Shown: piece by piece, positions 20,094 through 28,718 of the stretch
Numbering within the stretch: the stretch's first letter is position 1
How the letters are laid out: each line of letters opens with the position of its first letter
Source: Isoptericola peretonis
GTDB lineage: Bacteria > Actinomycetota > Actinomycetes > Actinomycetales > Cellulomonadaceae
Assembly (NCBI GenBank): GCA_023241745.1
Contig: JALQCY010000001.1
Span: 496,001 to 560,000, forward strand
DNA: 64,000 nt
Direction of reading: 5' to 3'
The notes under the pieces: generated by a model
The model's database searches: none
The model's input: only the letters and a program-made list of their open reading frames with translations
Told to the model about the DNA's origin: nothing
Program-made: the position numbers and the translations under genes

Positions 20094-20486
20094 TCACTTG
20101 AGGGTGACGGTGGCGCCGGCGCCCTCGAGGGCAGCCTTGGCCTTCTCGGCCGTCTCCTTGTTCGCGGCCTCCAGGACCGGCTTGGGGGCGCCGTCGACCA
20201 GGTCCTTGGCCTCCTTCAGGCCGAGGGACGTGAGCGCGCGCACCTCCTTGATGACCTGGATCTTCTTGTCGCCGGCGGCCTCGAGGATGACGTCGAACTC
20301 GTCCTTCTCCTCGGCGGCCTCGGCGCCACCGGCACCGCCGGCGGCGGGGGCAGCGGCGACGGCGGCGACCGGAGCGGCGGCCGTGACGTCGAACTTCTCC
20401 TCGAAGGCCTTCACGAACTCGTTGAGCTCGATGAGGGTGAGCTCCTCGAAGGCGGACAGGAGCTCTTCGGTGCTGAGCTTCGCCAT
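20094..20486 (-). CDS. rplL: 50S ribosomal protein L7/L12
   Basis: A 130-residue stalk protein with an N-terminal dimerisation segment ([21 protein letters not shown]), an Ala/Gly-rich flexible hinge (about residues 44-60) and the C-terminal factor-binding domain ([34 protein letters not shown]). It recruits the translational GTPases, including the EF-Tu and EF-G encoded nearby. It lies 122 bases after rplJ. Confidence 0.98.
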   Translation of the reverse strand: MAKLSTEELLSAFEELTLIELNEFVKAFEEKFDVTAAAPVAAVAAAPAAGGAGGAEAAEEKDEFDVILEAAGDKKIQVIKEVRALTSLGLKEAKDLVDGAPKPVLEAANKETAEKAKAALEGAGATVTLK

Positions 20487-20608
20487 GATGGCGTTCCTTT
20501 CAATCAGTGTCCCGTGGTGCCTGTCGGCCGACCACGCGATCCGTCTGGTGCGTCCTGGGGCCCGTGAGCCCGGCAGAAGCAGAGGGGGTTGTTCTCGCCG
20601 TACCGCCG

Positions 20609-21139
20609 TCAGGCGGCAGCGGCCTCCGATTCCTGCTTCTGACGCAGGGCATCGATGACGCGAGCGGCCTGGGCCGGCTTCGCGGTGAAGGCGTAGGCAG
20701 CCTGGTAGAGCTTGGCCTTCATCGCGCCGACCGTCTTGGCCAGCAGGACCTCGCGGGACTCGAGGTCCGCGAGCTTGGTGATCTCTGCAGCGGTCAGCGG
20801 CTTCCCGTCAAGGACACCGCCCTTGATGACCAGTGCAGGGTTCGCCTTGGCGAAGTCACGCAGACCCTTGGCGGCCTCGACCGGGTCACCGGTCACGAAC
20901 GCGATCGCGGAGGGCCCCTTGAGGTCCGCCTCGAACGCGTCGATCCCGGCGTCCTTGGCCGCGATGGACGTCAGCGTGTTCTTCACCACGGCGTAGGTTG
21001 CGTTGCCGCTGAGCGACCGACGCAGCTCCTTGAGCTGCGCGACGGTGAGCCCGCGGTACTCGGTCAGCACGGCCGCGTTGGACTCACGGAACTTGTCCGC
21101 GACCTCCGCGACGGCGGCTGCCTTGTCCGGCCTCGCCAT
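20609..21139 (-). CDS. rplJ: 50S ribosomal protein L10
   Basis: A 176-residue L10 ([20 protein letters not shown]) behind a GGAAGG site. It anchors L7/L12 dimers to 23S rRNA through its C-terminal helix. Family motifs [16 protein letters not shown] and VVKNTL are present. An upstream leader with L10-leader character (described separately) suggests autoregulation by the L10(L12)4 complex. Confidence 0.97.
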   Translation of the reverse strand: MARPDKAAAVAEVADKFRESNAAVLTEYRGLTVAQLKELRRSLSGNATYAVVKNTLTSIAAKDAGIDAFEADLKGPSAIAFVTGDPVEAAKGLRDFAKANPALVIKGGVLDGKPLTAAEITKLADLESREVLLAKTVGAMKAKLYQAAYAFTAKPAQAARVIDALRQKQESEAAAA

Positions 21140-21185
21140 GGCAATCCTTCCGGTGGTGGTGCCACCGGTACCCGTGAAAGAGAAA

Positions 21186-21303
21186 GAGCCCCGGCGCAGG
21201 TGCGCACGGGGCTCGGAACTCACAGCAAGCTGTGTGATCGTCGTCGTGTCACCTACGCAGGCCCCCGTTCTCACGGGACTTCGGTCTTCAGCTTCCCGAG
21301 CGG
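21186..21303 (-). ncRNA. Ribosomal protein L10 leader (autoregulatory mRNA element)
   Basis: Reading toward rplJ, the RNA contains a GCTGAAGACCGAAGTCCC segment, then CCTGCGTAGGTGACACGACGACG, resembling the CCTGC-AGGTGA core of known L10 leaders. These are followed by a perfect small stem (21221-21234) and a strong hairpin (21186-21214) with a T-rich tail (CTTTCTCTTTC), which looks like a terminator or attenuator 47 bases before rplJ. The motif match was made by eye; an RNA covariance-model search would be decisive. Confidence 0.6.
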
Positions 21304-21426
21304 AACGATTCTGAACAGTTCCGGGCAGCGTCGGACGACCGGCGGTCTTGGGTTACCTGAGAACCATACACGACGACAGGCGGCGGGCCGGCACGCGACT
21401 GCTGTGGCGCCCGCCACCCCTCGGCG

Positions 21427-23988
21427 TCACAGCACGAGCGGGCCGAAGCACACCAGCGGCACCGGCTCGGGCTCGTCCGCGACGGCGCGTGCCAGCGCCG
21501 CGCCCGGGCGCAGGCCGTCGCACAGCCCCTGGTGCAGCACGGGCATGACCCGCACCGCGACGTCGTCCCGCAGCGGAGCGACGCTCGCGATCACGGCGCG
21601 GGCTCCCATGCGCAGCAGCACGCTCGTCAGGCCCAGCGGCTCGCCACCGTGCCGGATGCTCGCCGAGCCGACGTCGCACGCCGACAGGACCAGCACCGAC
21701 CGGGACAGGTCACGACCGTCCAGCTCGTGGGCGAACAACGGCCCGTCGGCCAGCTGCAGGCTCGAGAACATCGGGTTCTCGGGCTCGTGCGTCCCGTGCG
21801 CGGCGACGTGGACGACCGGGGCGCCCTCGACCGCCTCGGCCACCGCGGCGCACGTGGCGTCCGCGCCCGTGAGCAGGCGGGCGCCGCTCCCCCAGACCGC
21901 CGCCACCTGCTCCGCCTCGGCGACGGCGTGGACGAGGCCGGACCCGGCGACCGACAGACCTGGGCCCGGGGACCAGTCGGAGTCCCCCCGCGCGACCCAG
22001 GAGTTCACCACCGTCGACAGCCCGCGCCGAGAGGGCAGCGCCGCCCACGGCAGCGAGACCAGCCGGTCGCGAGCCGCGACGTAGACGTCCCGCCCCGCGA
22101 CGTCGAGCGGGGCGAGGAGGAGCGTGTCGAGCCGCCGCAGCGCCGCCTGCACGGACGAGCGGACCACCTCGCGCAACGGCGTGGGCAGCAACGGGTTCGC
22201 CAGGGCCTGCTGGTCGGCACGCACTCGCCTCGCGAGCTCGAGGGCCGGTCCCAACGGGCCGAGACGGACCAGCCGCGCCCCGCTCCCGTCGAGCCGGATG
22301 GCGCGGAGGTGACCACCGCTCATGGTCAGGTTGAGCACGACCCGGTCCGACCCCGCAGCGCGCAGCTCCGTCCGCAGCCGGCGAGCGGTGGCGGGGGCGG
22401 GGACGCCCCCGTCGCCGCCCGAGTGCCAGGTCCGTTCGCGCGCGAGGTCCTGGAGCCGTCGCGCGTCGCGGTGCATCTCCACACCGCGCATCAGCCCGTC
22501 TTCCGTCGTGACCCCGTCCGACCGGAGCAGGCGCGCGCGCTCCATCAGCCGCCGTGCCGACACGATCAGCTCGGCGGCGTGCTGGTCGTCGGGCGGTCGC
22601 ACGCGCCCCGACCCTGCGAACGTCGCACGGCCGCGCTCCAAGGCGTCGAAGAGGGGGTCCGGTGCCGCTGACGACAGCGCCGCGTCGATGTCGACGCCCT
22701 GGAGCCGGATGCCGTGCACCGCCGCGGCCGTCACGGCCTCGACGGCCCCGAGCTGCTGACGCTGCACGGCCAGCAGCCGATAGCCACGCCGGACAGCCGC
22801 CAGCCCGGCACGCCGGGACCCCGTGCCGAAGCCGCACAGCGCGGCGACGACCTCACTCCGCACGCGCGCGCCGAGGGCCATGCTCGACCTCGGCGGAAGA
22901 GCACGGAGCCGGCCCTGCGACTCGGCGAACCTTCCCGCGCGCGCCCATGCCTCCGCGGCGAGCAACCGGGCGTCGATGAGGACCCGGTCCGCGCCGGGCT
23001 GGTCGTGGACGCGCGCGCAGAGCTCGTCGGCGGCACGTGCCAGCGGCAGGAGGCCTTCGCCCGGGTCCCCCGCGACGACGAGCCCGAACCGCGAGTCCAG
23101 GCCGACGACCTCCGCGCGGAGCGCCATGACTCCGTGACCCGCCCGTCGTGCACGATCACGGACCCGGTCGGCGAGCTCCTCCGCCTCGGCGAACCTCGCG
23201 AGGCCCGCGAGGCATCGGGCCTGCTCGAGCTCGGCGTCCAACAGGTCGCGCGCGCCACCCGTCGCGGCGAGGATCCCGGCCGCCGTACGAAGCGCGGCCT
23301 CCGCGTCCGTCAGCAGCCCCGCCTCGTAGAGCACCGCGGCCTTGTCCATCAGACCCACACCCGCGTGCTCAGGTGGCGCCGCCGCCGCGGCGGCGTCCAT
23401 CGCCCGGAGGGCCGCCGGCAGGTCACCCCCGAGGAAGTGCGCATACCCGAGGTTGTGCTCCGCCATCGGGAGCACCTGCTCGTCCCCCAGCGTCCGGGCG
23501 ATCTCCAGGCACCGCCGGAGATCGACGACCGCCTCGTCGATCGCACCGGTCTCGAGGAGGAGCGAGCCCCGGTTGAGGAGGACGGGGAGCATCTCCGCCT
23601 CGTCGGCGAGGCCGTCCAGAGCGGCGTCGAGCTCGGCCCGCGCGCCGTCATGGTCCCCCGATCGCAGGAGCTGCAGCCCGAGACTGGCGTGGACGAGCGC
23701 GACAAGCTCCGTGCTGCCGGCCCGGAGCGCCATCGCCGCCGCAGCCGCCAGGCGCGCCAGGACCACCTCACGGTCCGCGCCGAGCTCGCTCGCGCAGGCC
23801 GCGATGCCGACGAGCACACGGGCGCGGACCGCGGCGACCTCTGCCGCAGTCCGCTCCGCCTCGAGCGCGTCGAGCCGGACGAGGACGGCCTCGTAGCGGC
23901 TGAGCGTGCTCGAGAACTGGCGATGGGCGCGCGCGTGCGACCGGATCTCGTCGACCTCGGCGCGGACCGTCGCCAGCGCGTCGCTCAT
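21427..23988 (-). CDS. TPR-CHAT caspase-like protease
   Basis: An 853-residue protein. The first two thirds are alpha-helical, degenerate tetratricopeptide-like repeats (for example around residues 95-330, with ALRAMDAAAAA and AHNLGYAHFLGG-type units). The last roughly 270 residues form a CHAT domain with a predicted catalytic dyad: His731 in VHVAAHGTHE and Cys771 in VLSACDVGSA. There is no signal peptide or membrane segment, so it is probably cytoplasmic. CHAT proteases usually act when a sensor domain detects a ligand. It is last in a four-gene set with a sigma factor, a small beta-domain protein and a subtilisin-like protease, 17 bases after the protease. Substrate and trigger are unknown. 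Confidence 0.88.
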   Translation of the reverse strand: MSDALATVRAEVDEIRSHARAHRQFSSTLSRYEAVLVRLDALEAERTAAEVAAVRARVLVGIAACASELGADREVVLARLAAAAAMALRAGSTELVALVHASLGLQLLRSGDHDGARAELDAALDGLADEAEMLPVLLNRGSLLLETGAIDEAVVDLRRCLEIARTLGDEQVLPMAEHNLGYAHFLGGDLPAALRAMDAAAAAAPPEHAGVGLMDKAAVLYEAGLLTDAEAALRTAAGILAATGGARDLLDAELEQARCLAGLARFAEAEELADRVRDRARRAGHGVMALRAEVVGLDSRFGLVVAGDPGEGLLPLARAADELCARVHDQPGADRVLIDARLLAAEAWARAGRFAESQGRLRALPPRSSMALGARVRSEVVAALCGFGTGSRRAGLAAVRRGYRLLAVQRQQLGAVEAVTAAAVHGIRLQGVDIDAALSSAAPDPLFDALERGRATFAGSGRVRPPDDQHAAELIVSARRLMERARLLRSDGVTTEDGLMRGVEMHRDARRLQDLARERTWHSGGDGGVPAPATARRLRTELRAAGSDRVVLNLTMSGGHLRAIRLDGSGARLVRLGPLGPALELARRVRADQQALANPLLPTPLREVVRSSVQAALRRLDTLLLAPLDVAGRDVYVAARDRLVSLPWAALPSRRGLSTVVNSWVARGDSDWSPGPGLSVAGSGLVHAVAEAEQVAAVWGSGARLLTGADATCAAVAEAVEGAPVVHVAAHGTHEPENPMFSSLQLADGPLFAHELDGRDLSRSVLVLSACDVGSASIRHGGEPLGLTSVLLRMGARAVIASVAPLRDDVAVRVMPVLHQGLCDGLRPGAALARAVADEPEPVPLVCFGPLVL

Positions 23989-24005
23989 GCCTCACCCCTC
24001 GCGGA

Positions 24006-25841
24006 TCACCCCGGGGTGGATGTGTCGTCGAGCGACAGGCCTCCCGTCGCCCCCGAGATGGCTCGCCAGATCGCCGCCACCCGCGCCTCGTCGCCGCGAT
24101 CGGCCCGATCGACCGACCCCGTGAGCGTAGCGTCCGCCGGGCGGGCACGCCGAGCCCGGTCCGCGAGCAGCTCACGGGCGATCTCCCCCGCGAGGACGGG
24201 CGCGGCGAACGACGTCCCGCTCCAGGTCGCGAAGCCTCCCTGGAACCCCTCGGGGTCGATCGTCGAGCGCACGGCGTCGGCGTACCGCTCCCGCGTCCGC
24301 AACGACGGCGTGCTCGGCCCGTCGAGGGTCGTGGGGACGGTGCTCACCACGGCGGCACCCGGGCGCACGCACGTCACCCAGGGACCGTCGTTGCTGAACA
24401 GCGCCGTCGAGCCGTCGGGGTTGGCGGCACCGACGGCGAGGATGGGGGGCCGCTCCGCACTGGTGTCCCGCGGCGCGGTGATCCGTGGCGGCACGGCGCG
24501 CCGGTCCACCTCGGGCGCGAACGCCGCGGGGAACTCGGGGCGCGTCTCGCCGTCGTTGCCCGCGGCGACGACCACCGCCACGCCGGAGTCGCGCAGACGG
24601 GCGAGCACCTCGGACAGGGGATGGTCCCACTGCAGGTCCTCCGGCTGCTCGTGGTAGTACCCCATCGGCAGGACCACCACGTCGACGGGGAGGTAGCCCG
24701 CTTCTCCCGCGAGCCCGCGGCGGTGAAAGCGCAGGAGTCTCCGGAGGGACTCGATCACCTCGGACTCGATGGCGGCGCCCGAGCCTCCGAGGACGCGCAC
24801 GGGCACGAGCAGCGCATCGGGGCACGTCTGGTGCACGATCCCGGCGATGAACGTCCCGTGCCCCGCCACGGGGTCGAGCGGACCTGTCAGGGGGGCCGTG
24901 CTCGCACCACCGATCTCGGCGTCCTCCTCGGGGAGCTGCGCCACGGGGTACGTCCCGATGGGCCCGTCGGGCAGCCTCGCCCCACGGATCACGACCCCGT
25001 TGCCCTCGTCCGGGCCGTCGCCGAGCACGTAGGTGCCGAACCACGGGTGCGTCCCGATCCCCGTGTCGACGATCGCGACCACCGGGCGGGCCGCGCCGTC
25101 CGGCGTCCGGAGCTCGTCACCGTCGTCCCGGACGTGGCGGACGGGCGGCGCCCCCAGCCAGGCCACCGGCGACCGGCCACCGCGTCCGGGCACCCCGTAC
25201 TCCGCCATCCCGTGGGTGGCGAACGGATGGGTGGTGAACGGGTGCGTCGTGAAGGGATGGGTCGTGAACGGGTGCGTCGTGAACGGGTGCGTCGTGAACG
25301 GGTGCGTCGTGAACGGGTGCGTCGTGAACGGGTGCGTCGTGAAGGGAAGCGCGGTCATCACGTGGTCGAGGCTCAGGGTCCACGGGGTCGAGTCGTCGCG
25401 GGCGTCGGCCTCCAGCACCTCCCACGCGTCCGGCTGCACGTCAGGCCGGTCGGCGATCAGGCGGAGGACGAAGCCGAGGTCCTCGTCCACCAGGTCGAGC
25501 GGCCGCGCGTCCGCGGAGGCCTCCGCCCCCTGGCGGTACCTGACCTCCACGCCGAGGTGGCACCCCTGGCGTCGAGCCGCCCGCTCGAACCCGGCCGCCG
25601 CGTCGTCGTCCTCGACCGGTTCCAGCGAGAGGACCGTCGGCAGCGCCGCGGCGCCCTCGGGTGCGCGGAGCCGTCCCCGGACCGTCTCGGGAAGGCCGCC
25701 GCGGACCAGCAGGCGGTCGGCCACGTACCAGGTGGACCCGACCTGGCGCTGCCCAGGACTCCGGCGCACGGTGCTGGGGTCCAGGAACCGGATCATCGGT
25801 GCGGGCGCGCTCGACGTCGGTCCGGCGGGGCTCTCGGTCAC
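24006..25841 (-). CDS. Subtilisin-like (S8) serine protease with TTHPF repeat linker
   Basis: A 611-residue protein with a GTG start behind GAGGAGG. Residues 1-165 form an unrecognised N-terminal domain. Residues 168-207 are eight perfect TTHPF repeats flanked by degenerate copies (TALPF, ATHGM). Residues about 245-600 are an S8 catalytic domain with Asp259 (AIVDTGIG), His328 (GHGTFIAG), oxyanion Asn429 (AAGNDG) and Ser544 (GTSFAAP). There is no signal peptide, so it appears to be intracellular, unlike most subtilisins. It lies between a small beta-domain protein and the TPR-CHAT gene. The protease family is certain; the role is unknown. Confidence 0.93.
   Translation of the reverse strand: MTESPAGPTSSAPAPMIRFLDPSTVRRSPGQRQVGSTWYVADRLLVRGGLPETVRGRLRAPEGAAALPTVLSLEPVEDDDAAAGFERAARRQGCHLGVEVRYRQGAEASADARPLDLVDEDLGFVLRLIADRPDVQPDAWEVLEADARDDSTPWTLSLDHVMTALPFTTHPFTTHPFTTHPFTTHPFTTHPFTTHPFTTHPFTTHPFATHGMAEYGVPGRGGRSPVAWLGAPPVRHVRDDGDELRTPDGAARPVVAIVDTGIGTHPWFGTYVLGDGPDEGNGVVIRGARLPDGPIGTYPVAQLPEEDAEIGGASTAPLTGPLDPVAGHGTFIAGIVHQTCPDALLVPVRVLGGSGAAIESEVIESLRRLLRFHRRGLAGEAGYLPVDVVVLPMGYYHEQPEDLQWDHPLSEVLARLRDSGVAVVVAAGNDGETRPEFPAAFAPEVDRRAVPPRITAPRDTSAERPPILAVGAANPDGSTALFSNDGPWVTCVRPGAAVVSTVPTTLDGPSTPSLRTRERYADAVRSTIDPEGFQGGFATWSGTSFAAPVLAGEIARELLADRARRARPADATLTGSVDRADRGDEARVAAIWRAISGATGGLSLDDTSTPG
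25221..25340 (-). repeat. In-frame 15-base tandem repeat, eight copies
   Basis: Eight consecutive 15-base units encode TTHPF in the S8 protease. Six are identical in sequence (five of them contiguous), and two carry synonymous changes. Both flanks have decayed copies. The near-identity at DNA level suggests recent expansion by slippage and likely copy-number variation between strains. It is a coding minisatellite, not a CRISPR array, because there are no spacers. Confidence 0.95.
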
Positions 25842-25910
25842 GTGTCCTCCTCGTCACGGGCGCGCCGGATCGGCGCACGGTCAGGGTGGGCGCGGGTCGC
25901 GCCCGGCGTC

Positions 25911-26432
25911 TCAGAGCTCGATGACCGGCGTGGAGACGGTGACGTCGCCCCCGCCGGGCAGGCGGACGAGCAGGCTGCTGGGGCCACGGTCGACGGCGGT
26001 GAAGGCGAAGCGGCCGTCGGCGTCGGCGGTGGTGGTGCGCTCGCCGCCGGGCTGGCGCAGCTCCACGGCCAGCGTGTCGGCGGGCGCCACCCAGCCGTCG
26101 AGGCGGACGTGGGTGCCGTCGTCGTCCGCGGACAGCGCGATCATCACCGTGAGCCGCTCGTGGGTGAACGTGATGGTGCGGGCCTCGAGGGGCGGCGCGT
26201 CGCCGCGCACGGACCCTGCGGGGGCCACGATCTGCTGCAGCTCCATCACCTCGGACTCGAGGCGGGCGAGCGTCATCGCGAACAACGACCGCTCGACGAG
26301 CCCCTCGGGCACGGGGTCCACGTCCCGCACGGCGCGGCCGAGCCGTTCCAGGACGGCGACGTCGCGGTCGTCCAGGGGCTCGTCCTCGCCGGGCACGGGC
26401 GCGCCCCACGCGTTCTCGTGCTTCCGGCTCAT
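25911..26432 (-). CDS. Hypothetical protein with helical N-terminus and Ig-like/CarboxypepD_reg-like C-terminus
   Basis: 173 residues. The ATG at 26432 overlaps the sigma-factor stop (ATGA), so the two are translationally coupled. The N-terminal half is charged and helical (VAVLERLGRAVRDVDPVPEGLVERSLFAM, about residues 25-52). The C-terminal half reads as a beta-sandwich of the carboxypeptidase-regulatory/transthyretin kind (GERTTTADADGRFAFTAVDRG, residues about 136-156). No membrane segment or zinc motif is seen. Coupling to a sigma factor makes an anti-sigma or sigma-partner role plausible, but this is inference; the family itself was not recognised. Confidence 0.8.
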   Translation of the reverse strand: MSRKHENAWGAPVPGEDEPLDDRDVAVLERLGRAVRDVDPVPEGLVERSLFAMTLARLESEVMELQQIVAPAGSVRGDAPPLEARTITFTHERLTVMIALSADDDGTHVRLDGWVAPADTLAVELRQPGGERTTTADADGRFAFTAVDRGPSSLLVRLPGGGDVTVSTPVIEL

Positions 26433-27064
26433 GTCCACGAGGCCTCCCCCTGTTCGGTGAGGACGGCGCGCAGCTTGGCGAGGCACCGTCCCCGTGTGGC
26501 GCCGATGCTTCCCACCGGCATGCCGATCGACGCCGAGATCGCCTTGTAGTCCGGGCGGTCGGCGAGCGAGACGAGTCGCAGCAGCTCCTGGCAGCGTGCG
26601 GGCAGGCGGCGCAGCGACGACCACAGGATCCGGTCGCGCTCGTCCGTCAGCACCTCCGCCTCCGGCCCCGGGCCGCCGTCCGGCAGGGCCGCGCTCCCCT
26701 CCGTCAGGTCGTCCGGCAGCTCGGTACGCCGGCGCAGGTCCGCCCGCCCCTTGCGCACCGTCTCCCAGGCGGCACGTCGGGCCGTCACGAGGAGCCACTT
26801 CAGCACGGCCTTCGGCTCCGCGATGGTGTCGGCGTGCCGCACCAGCGCCGCCCACGTGGACTGCACCACGTCGTCGGCGACGTCACGGTCCACGCCCTGG
26901 GCGCGCACCGTGTGCCACAGCAGCGGCGTCGCCTCGCGGACCAGGTCCGTCAGGGCGTCCGTGCGCCCGTCCCGGAACTCCAGGACCGCCCGCGCCGCCC
27001 GGTCGCCCAGGCTCTCGTCGGCGTCAGGCGCCCCACCGAGCGGTTCCTCCGTGGCTCGTGTCAT
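26429..27064 (-). CDS. Sigma-70 family RNA polymerase sigma factor (ECF-like)
   Basis: A 211-residue ECF-type sigma factor from the ATG at 27064 (MTRATEEPLGGAPDADES); the frame stays open further upstream, but that stretch is low complexity. Region 2 (LVREATPLLWHTVRAQGVDR, ADDVVQSTWAALVRH) and region 4 (LRRLPARCQELLRLVSLADRP, MPVGSIGATRGRCLAKLRAVL) are clear, joined by a Pro/Gly-rich linker. It is first in the four-gene cassette with the beta-domain protein, the S8 protease and the TPR-CHAT protease, so it may autoregulate the set. No cognate promoter motif was identified. Confidence 0.92.
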   Translation of the reverse strand: MTRATEEPLGGAPDADESLGDRAARAVLEFRDGRTDALTDLVREATPLLWHTVRAQGVDRDVADDVVQSTWAALVRHADTIAEPKAVLKWLLVTARRAAWETVRKGRADLRRRTELPDDLTEGSAALPDGGPGPEAEVLTDERDRILWSSLRRLPARCQELLRLVSLADRPDYKAISASIGMPVGSIGATRGRCLAKLRAVLTEQGEASWT

Positions 27065-27292
27065 GGCTGTTCGCACCTCGTGAGGGCTCGTCGAGAAGCC
27101 GGGGCGGCCGCGCACCGGGGCCTCCGAGCCTACGGCGCCCGTCGGAACGGAAAAAGGATGACTTTGCATCGTCGTGCAACACCCTTCGCTCAGCGGCCCG
27201 CCCGGCGCCGCGCTCTCGTCGTCACGGGGAGGGAGTGGACGAGGGAGGCTCTGATACACGCCTCGCCCGGAACTCTGCCCGGAGACGCACGT

Positions 27293-27322
27293 CGGCCCGG
27301 CACCCTCGCGGGTGCCGGGCCG
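27293..27322 (-). terminator. Terminator downstream of rplA
   Basis: A perfect 13-base stem (27293-27305 with 27310-27322) with a TCGC loop lies about 40 bases after the rplA stop. It isolates the secE-nusG-rplK-rplA unit from the sigma/protease cassette. The remaining bases of the rplA-sigma gap (27065-27292) hold no recognisable gene and must contain the promoter of the sigma gene. Confidence 0.85.
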
Positions 27323-27363
27323 ATGCGGTGGTTCAGCGGGTCCCTTGCGGGATCACGCCTCGA

Positions 27364-28074
27364 TCACGCCTCGTCGAGGAGCTTCGAGGTGCGCGACTGG
27401 TCCAGGGGGATGCCCGGGCCCATCGTGGTCGTCATCGTGGCCTTGGTGATGTACCGGCCCTTGGACGACGTCGGCTTGAGACGCAGGACCTCGTCCAGCG
27501 CGGCGGCGTAGTTCTCCACCAGCGCCTTCTCGTCGAACGACGCCTTGCCGATGATGAAGTGCAGGTTCGAGTGCTTGTCCACGCGGAACTCGATCTTGCC
27601 GCCCTTGATGTCGGTGACGGCCTTGGTCACGTCCATCGTCACGGTGCCGGTCTTCGGGTTCGGCATGAGACCACGGGGGCCCAGCACCTTGCCCAGACGA
27701 CCGACCTTGCCCATGAGGTCCGGCGTCGCCACGGCGGCGTCGAAGTCGGTGTAACCGGCCGCGACCTTGGCGATGAGCTCGTCGCCACCGACCTCGTCGG
27801 CGCCGGCGGCCACGGCCTCCTCGGCCTTGGCGGCGTTCGCGAAGACGATCACGCGGGCCGTCTTGCCGGTGCCGTGGGGCAGGTTGACCGTGCCGCGGAC
27901 CATCTGGTCGGCCTTGCGGGGGTCGACGCCCAGGCGGAACGCGACCTCGACGGTCGCGTCGTACTTGACCGTCGCGGTCTCCTTGGCGAGGCGGATCGCC
28001 TCGAGGGGGCTGTACAGGTTGTCGCGGTCGATCTTCTCCGCCGCGGCGCGGTACGCCTTGCTGCGCGTTGCCAT
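27364..28074 (-). CDS. rplA: 50S ribosomal protein L1
   Basis: A 236-residue L1 ([21 protein letters not shown]) at the base of the mobile L1 stalk, which guides E-site tRNA. Conserved segments [15 protein letters not shown] and [12 protein letters not shown] are present. In many bacteria L1 represses the rplKA mRNA. The ATG at 28074 has a GGAGAAGCAG site; the longer open frame upstream is not conserved. Confidence 0.98.
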   Translation of the reverse strand: MATRSKAYRAAAEKIDRDNLYSPLEAIRLAKETATVKYDATVEVAFRLGVDPRKADQMVRGTVNLPHGTGKTARVIVFANAAKAEEAVAAGADEVGGDELIAKVAAGYTDFDAAVATPDLMGKVGRLGKVLGPRGLMPNPKTGTVTMDVTKAVTDIKGGKIEFRVDKHSNLHFIIGKASFDEKALVENYAAALDEVLRLKPTSSKGRYITKATMTTTMGPGIPLDQSRTSKLLDEA

Positions 28075-28158
28075 CTGCTTCTCCTTCTGCAGTCGTGGTG
28101 AGCGGGTCCGCGCGGACCCTGCCACGTGCCCGACGTCGTTCGCCGGGACTTGGTGCGG

Positions 28159-28191
28159 GCCGGCCGGCCGGGATCGCTCCCGGCCGGGCCG
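28159..28191 (-). terminator. GC-rich hairpin between rplK and rplA
   Basis: A roughly 13-base, all-GC-rich stem with a one-base bulge closes on a TCGC tetraloop, 14 bases downstream of the rplK stop. No T-run follows, and rplA has no obvious promoter after it. It is probably a partial attenuator, an mRNA-stability element or the L1-binding region. The pairing is seen directly; the function is inferred. Confidence 0.5.
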
Positions 28192-28204
28192 ACTCACCGG
28201 CGGA

Positions 28205-28639
28205 TCACTCCGCGACGGTGATGCCCATCGAACGAGCGGTGCCGGCGACGATCTTCATCGCGGCGTCGATGTCGTTCGCGTTGAGGTCCTGGAGCTTGGT
28301 CTGCGCGATCTCACGGACCTGGTCCTGGGAGAGCTGCGCGACCTTCACGGTGTGCGGGGTCGCGGAGCCCTTGGCCACGCCGGCAGCCTTCTTGATGAGC
28401 TCGGCGGCGGGCGGCGTCTTCGTGATGAACGTGAACGAGCGGTCCTCGTACACGGTGATCTCGACGGGGACGACGTTGCCGCGCTGCGACTCGGTGGCCG
28501 CGTTGTACGCCTTGCAGAACTCCATGATGTTCACGCCGTGCTGACCGAGCGCGGGGCCGATCGGCGGGGCGGGGGTGGCCGCACCGGCGTTGATCTGGAG
28601 CTTGATGAGGCCGGCGACCTTCTTGGACTTGGGAGGCAT
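28205..28639 (-). CDS. rplK: 50S ribosomal protein L11
   Basis: A 144-residue L11 ([21 protein letters not shown]) with the conserved proline-rich N-terminal segment ([20 protein letters not shown]), the region involved in thiostrepton binding. The C-terminal domain binds the GTPase-associated centre of 23S rRNA. L11 is also needed for RelA activation during stringent response. It lies 79 bases after nusG. Confidence 0.98.
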   Translation of the reverse strand: MPPKSKKVAGLIKLQINAGAATPAPPIGPALGQHGVNIMEFCKAYNAATESQRGNVVPVEITVYEDRSFTFITKTPPAAELIKKAAGVAKGSATPHTVKVAQLSQDQVREIAQTKLQDLNANDIDAAMKIVAGTARSMGITVAE

Positions 28640-28718
28640 GGTTCTTCCCTGACTTTCTTGTTCGTGGACCGACGCCGTGGGCGATGACCCGGTTGCAGTG
28701 CCGTCGAGTCAGACGAGG

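Noticed and set aside
25221..25340. Tandem repeats suggesting a CRISPR array
   Set aside because: The units are contiguous 15-mers without spacers and are in frame within a protease gene.
21427..27064. Type III-E CRISPR (Craspase) locus, because of TPR-CHAT plus sigma factor
   Set aside because: No gRAMP/Cas7-11 gene, repeats or Csx30/Csx31 recognisable in the window; only the signalling logic is comparable.
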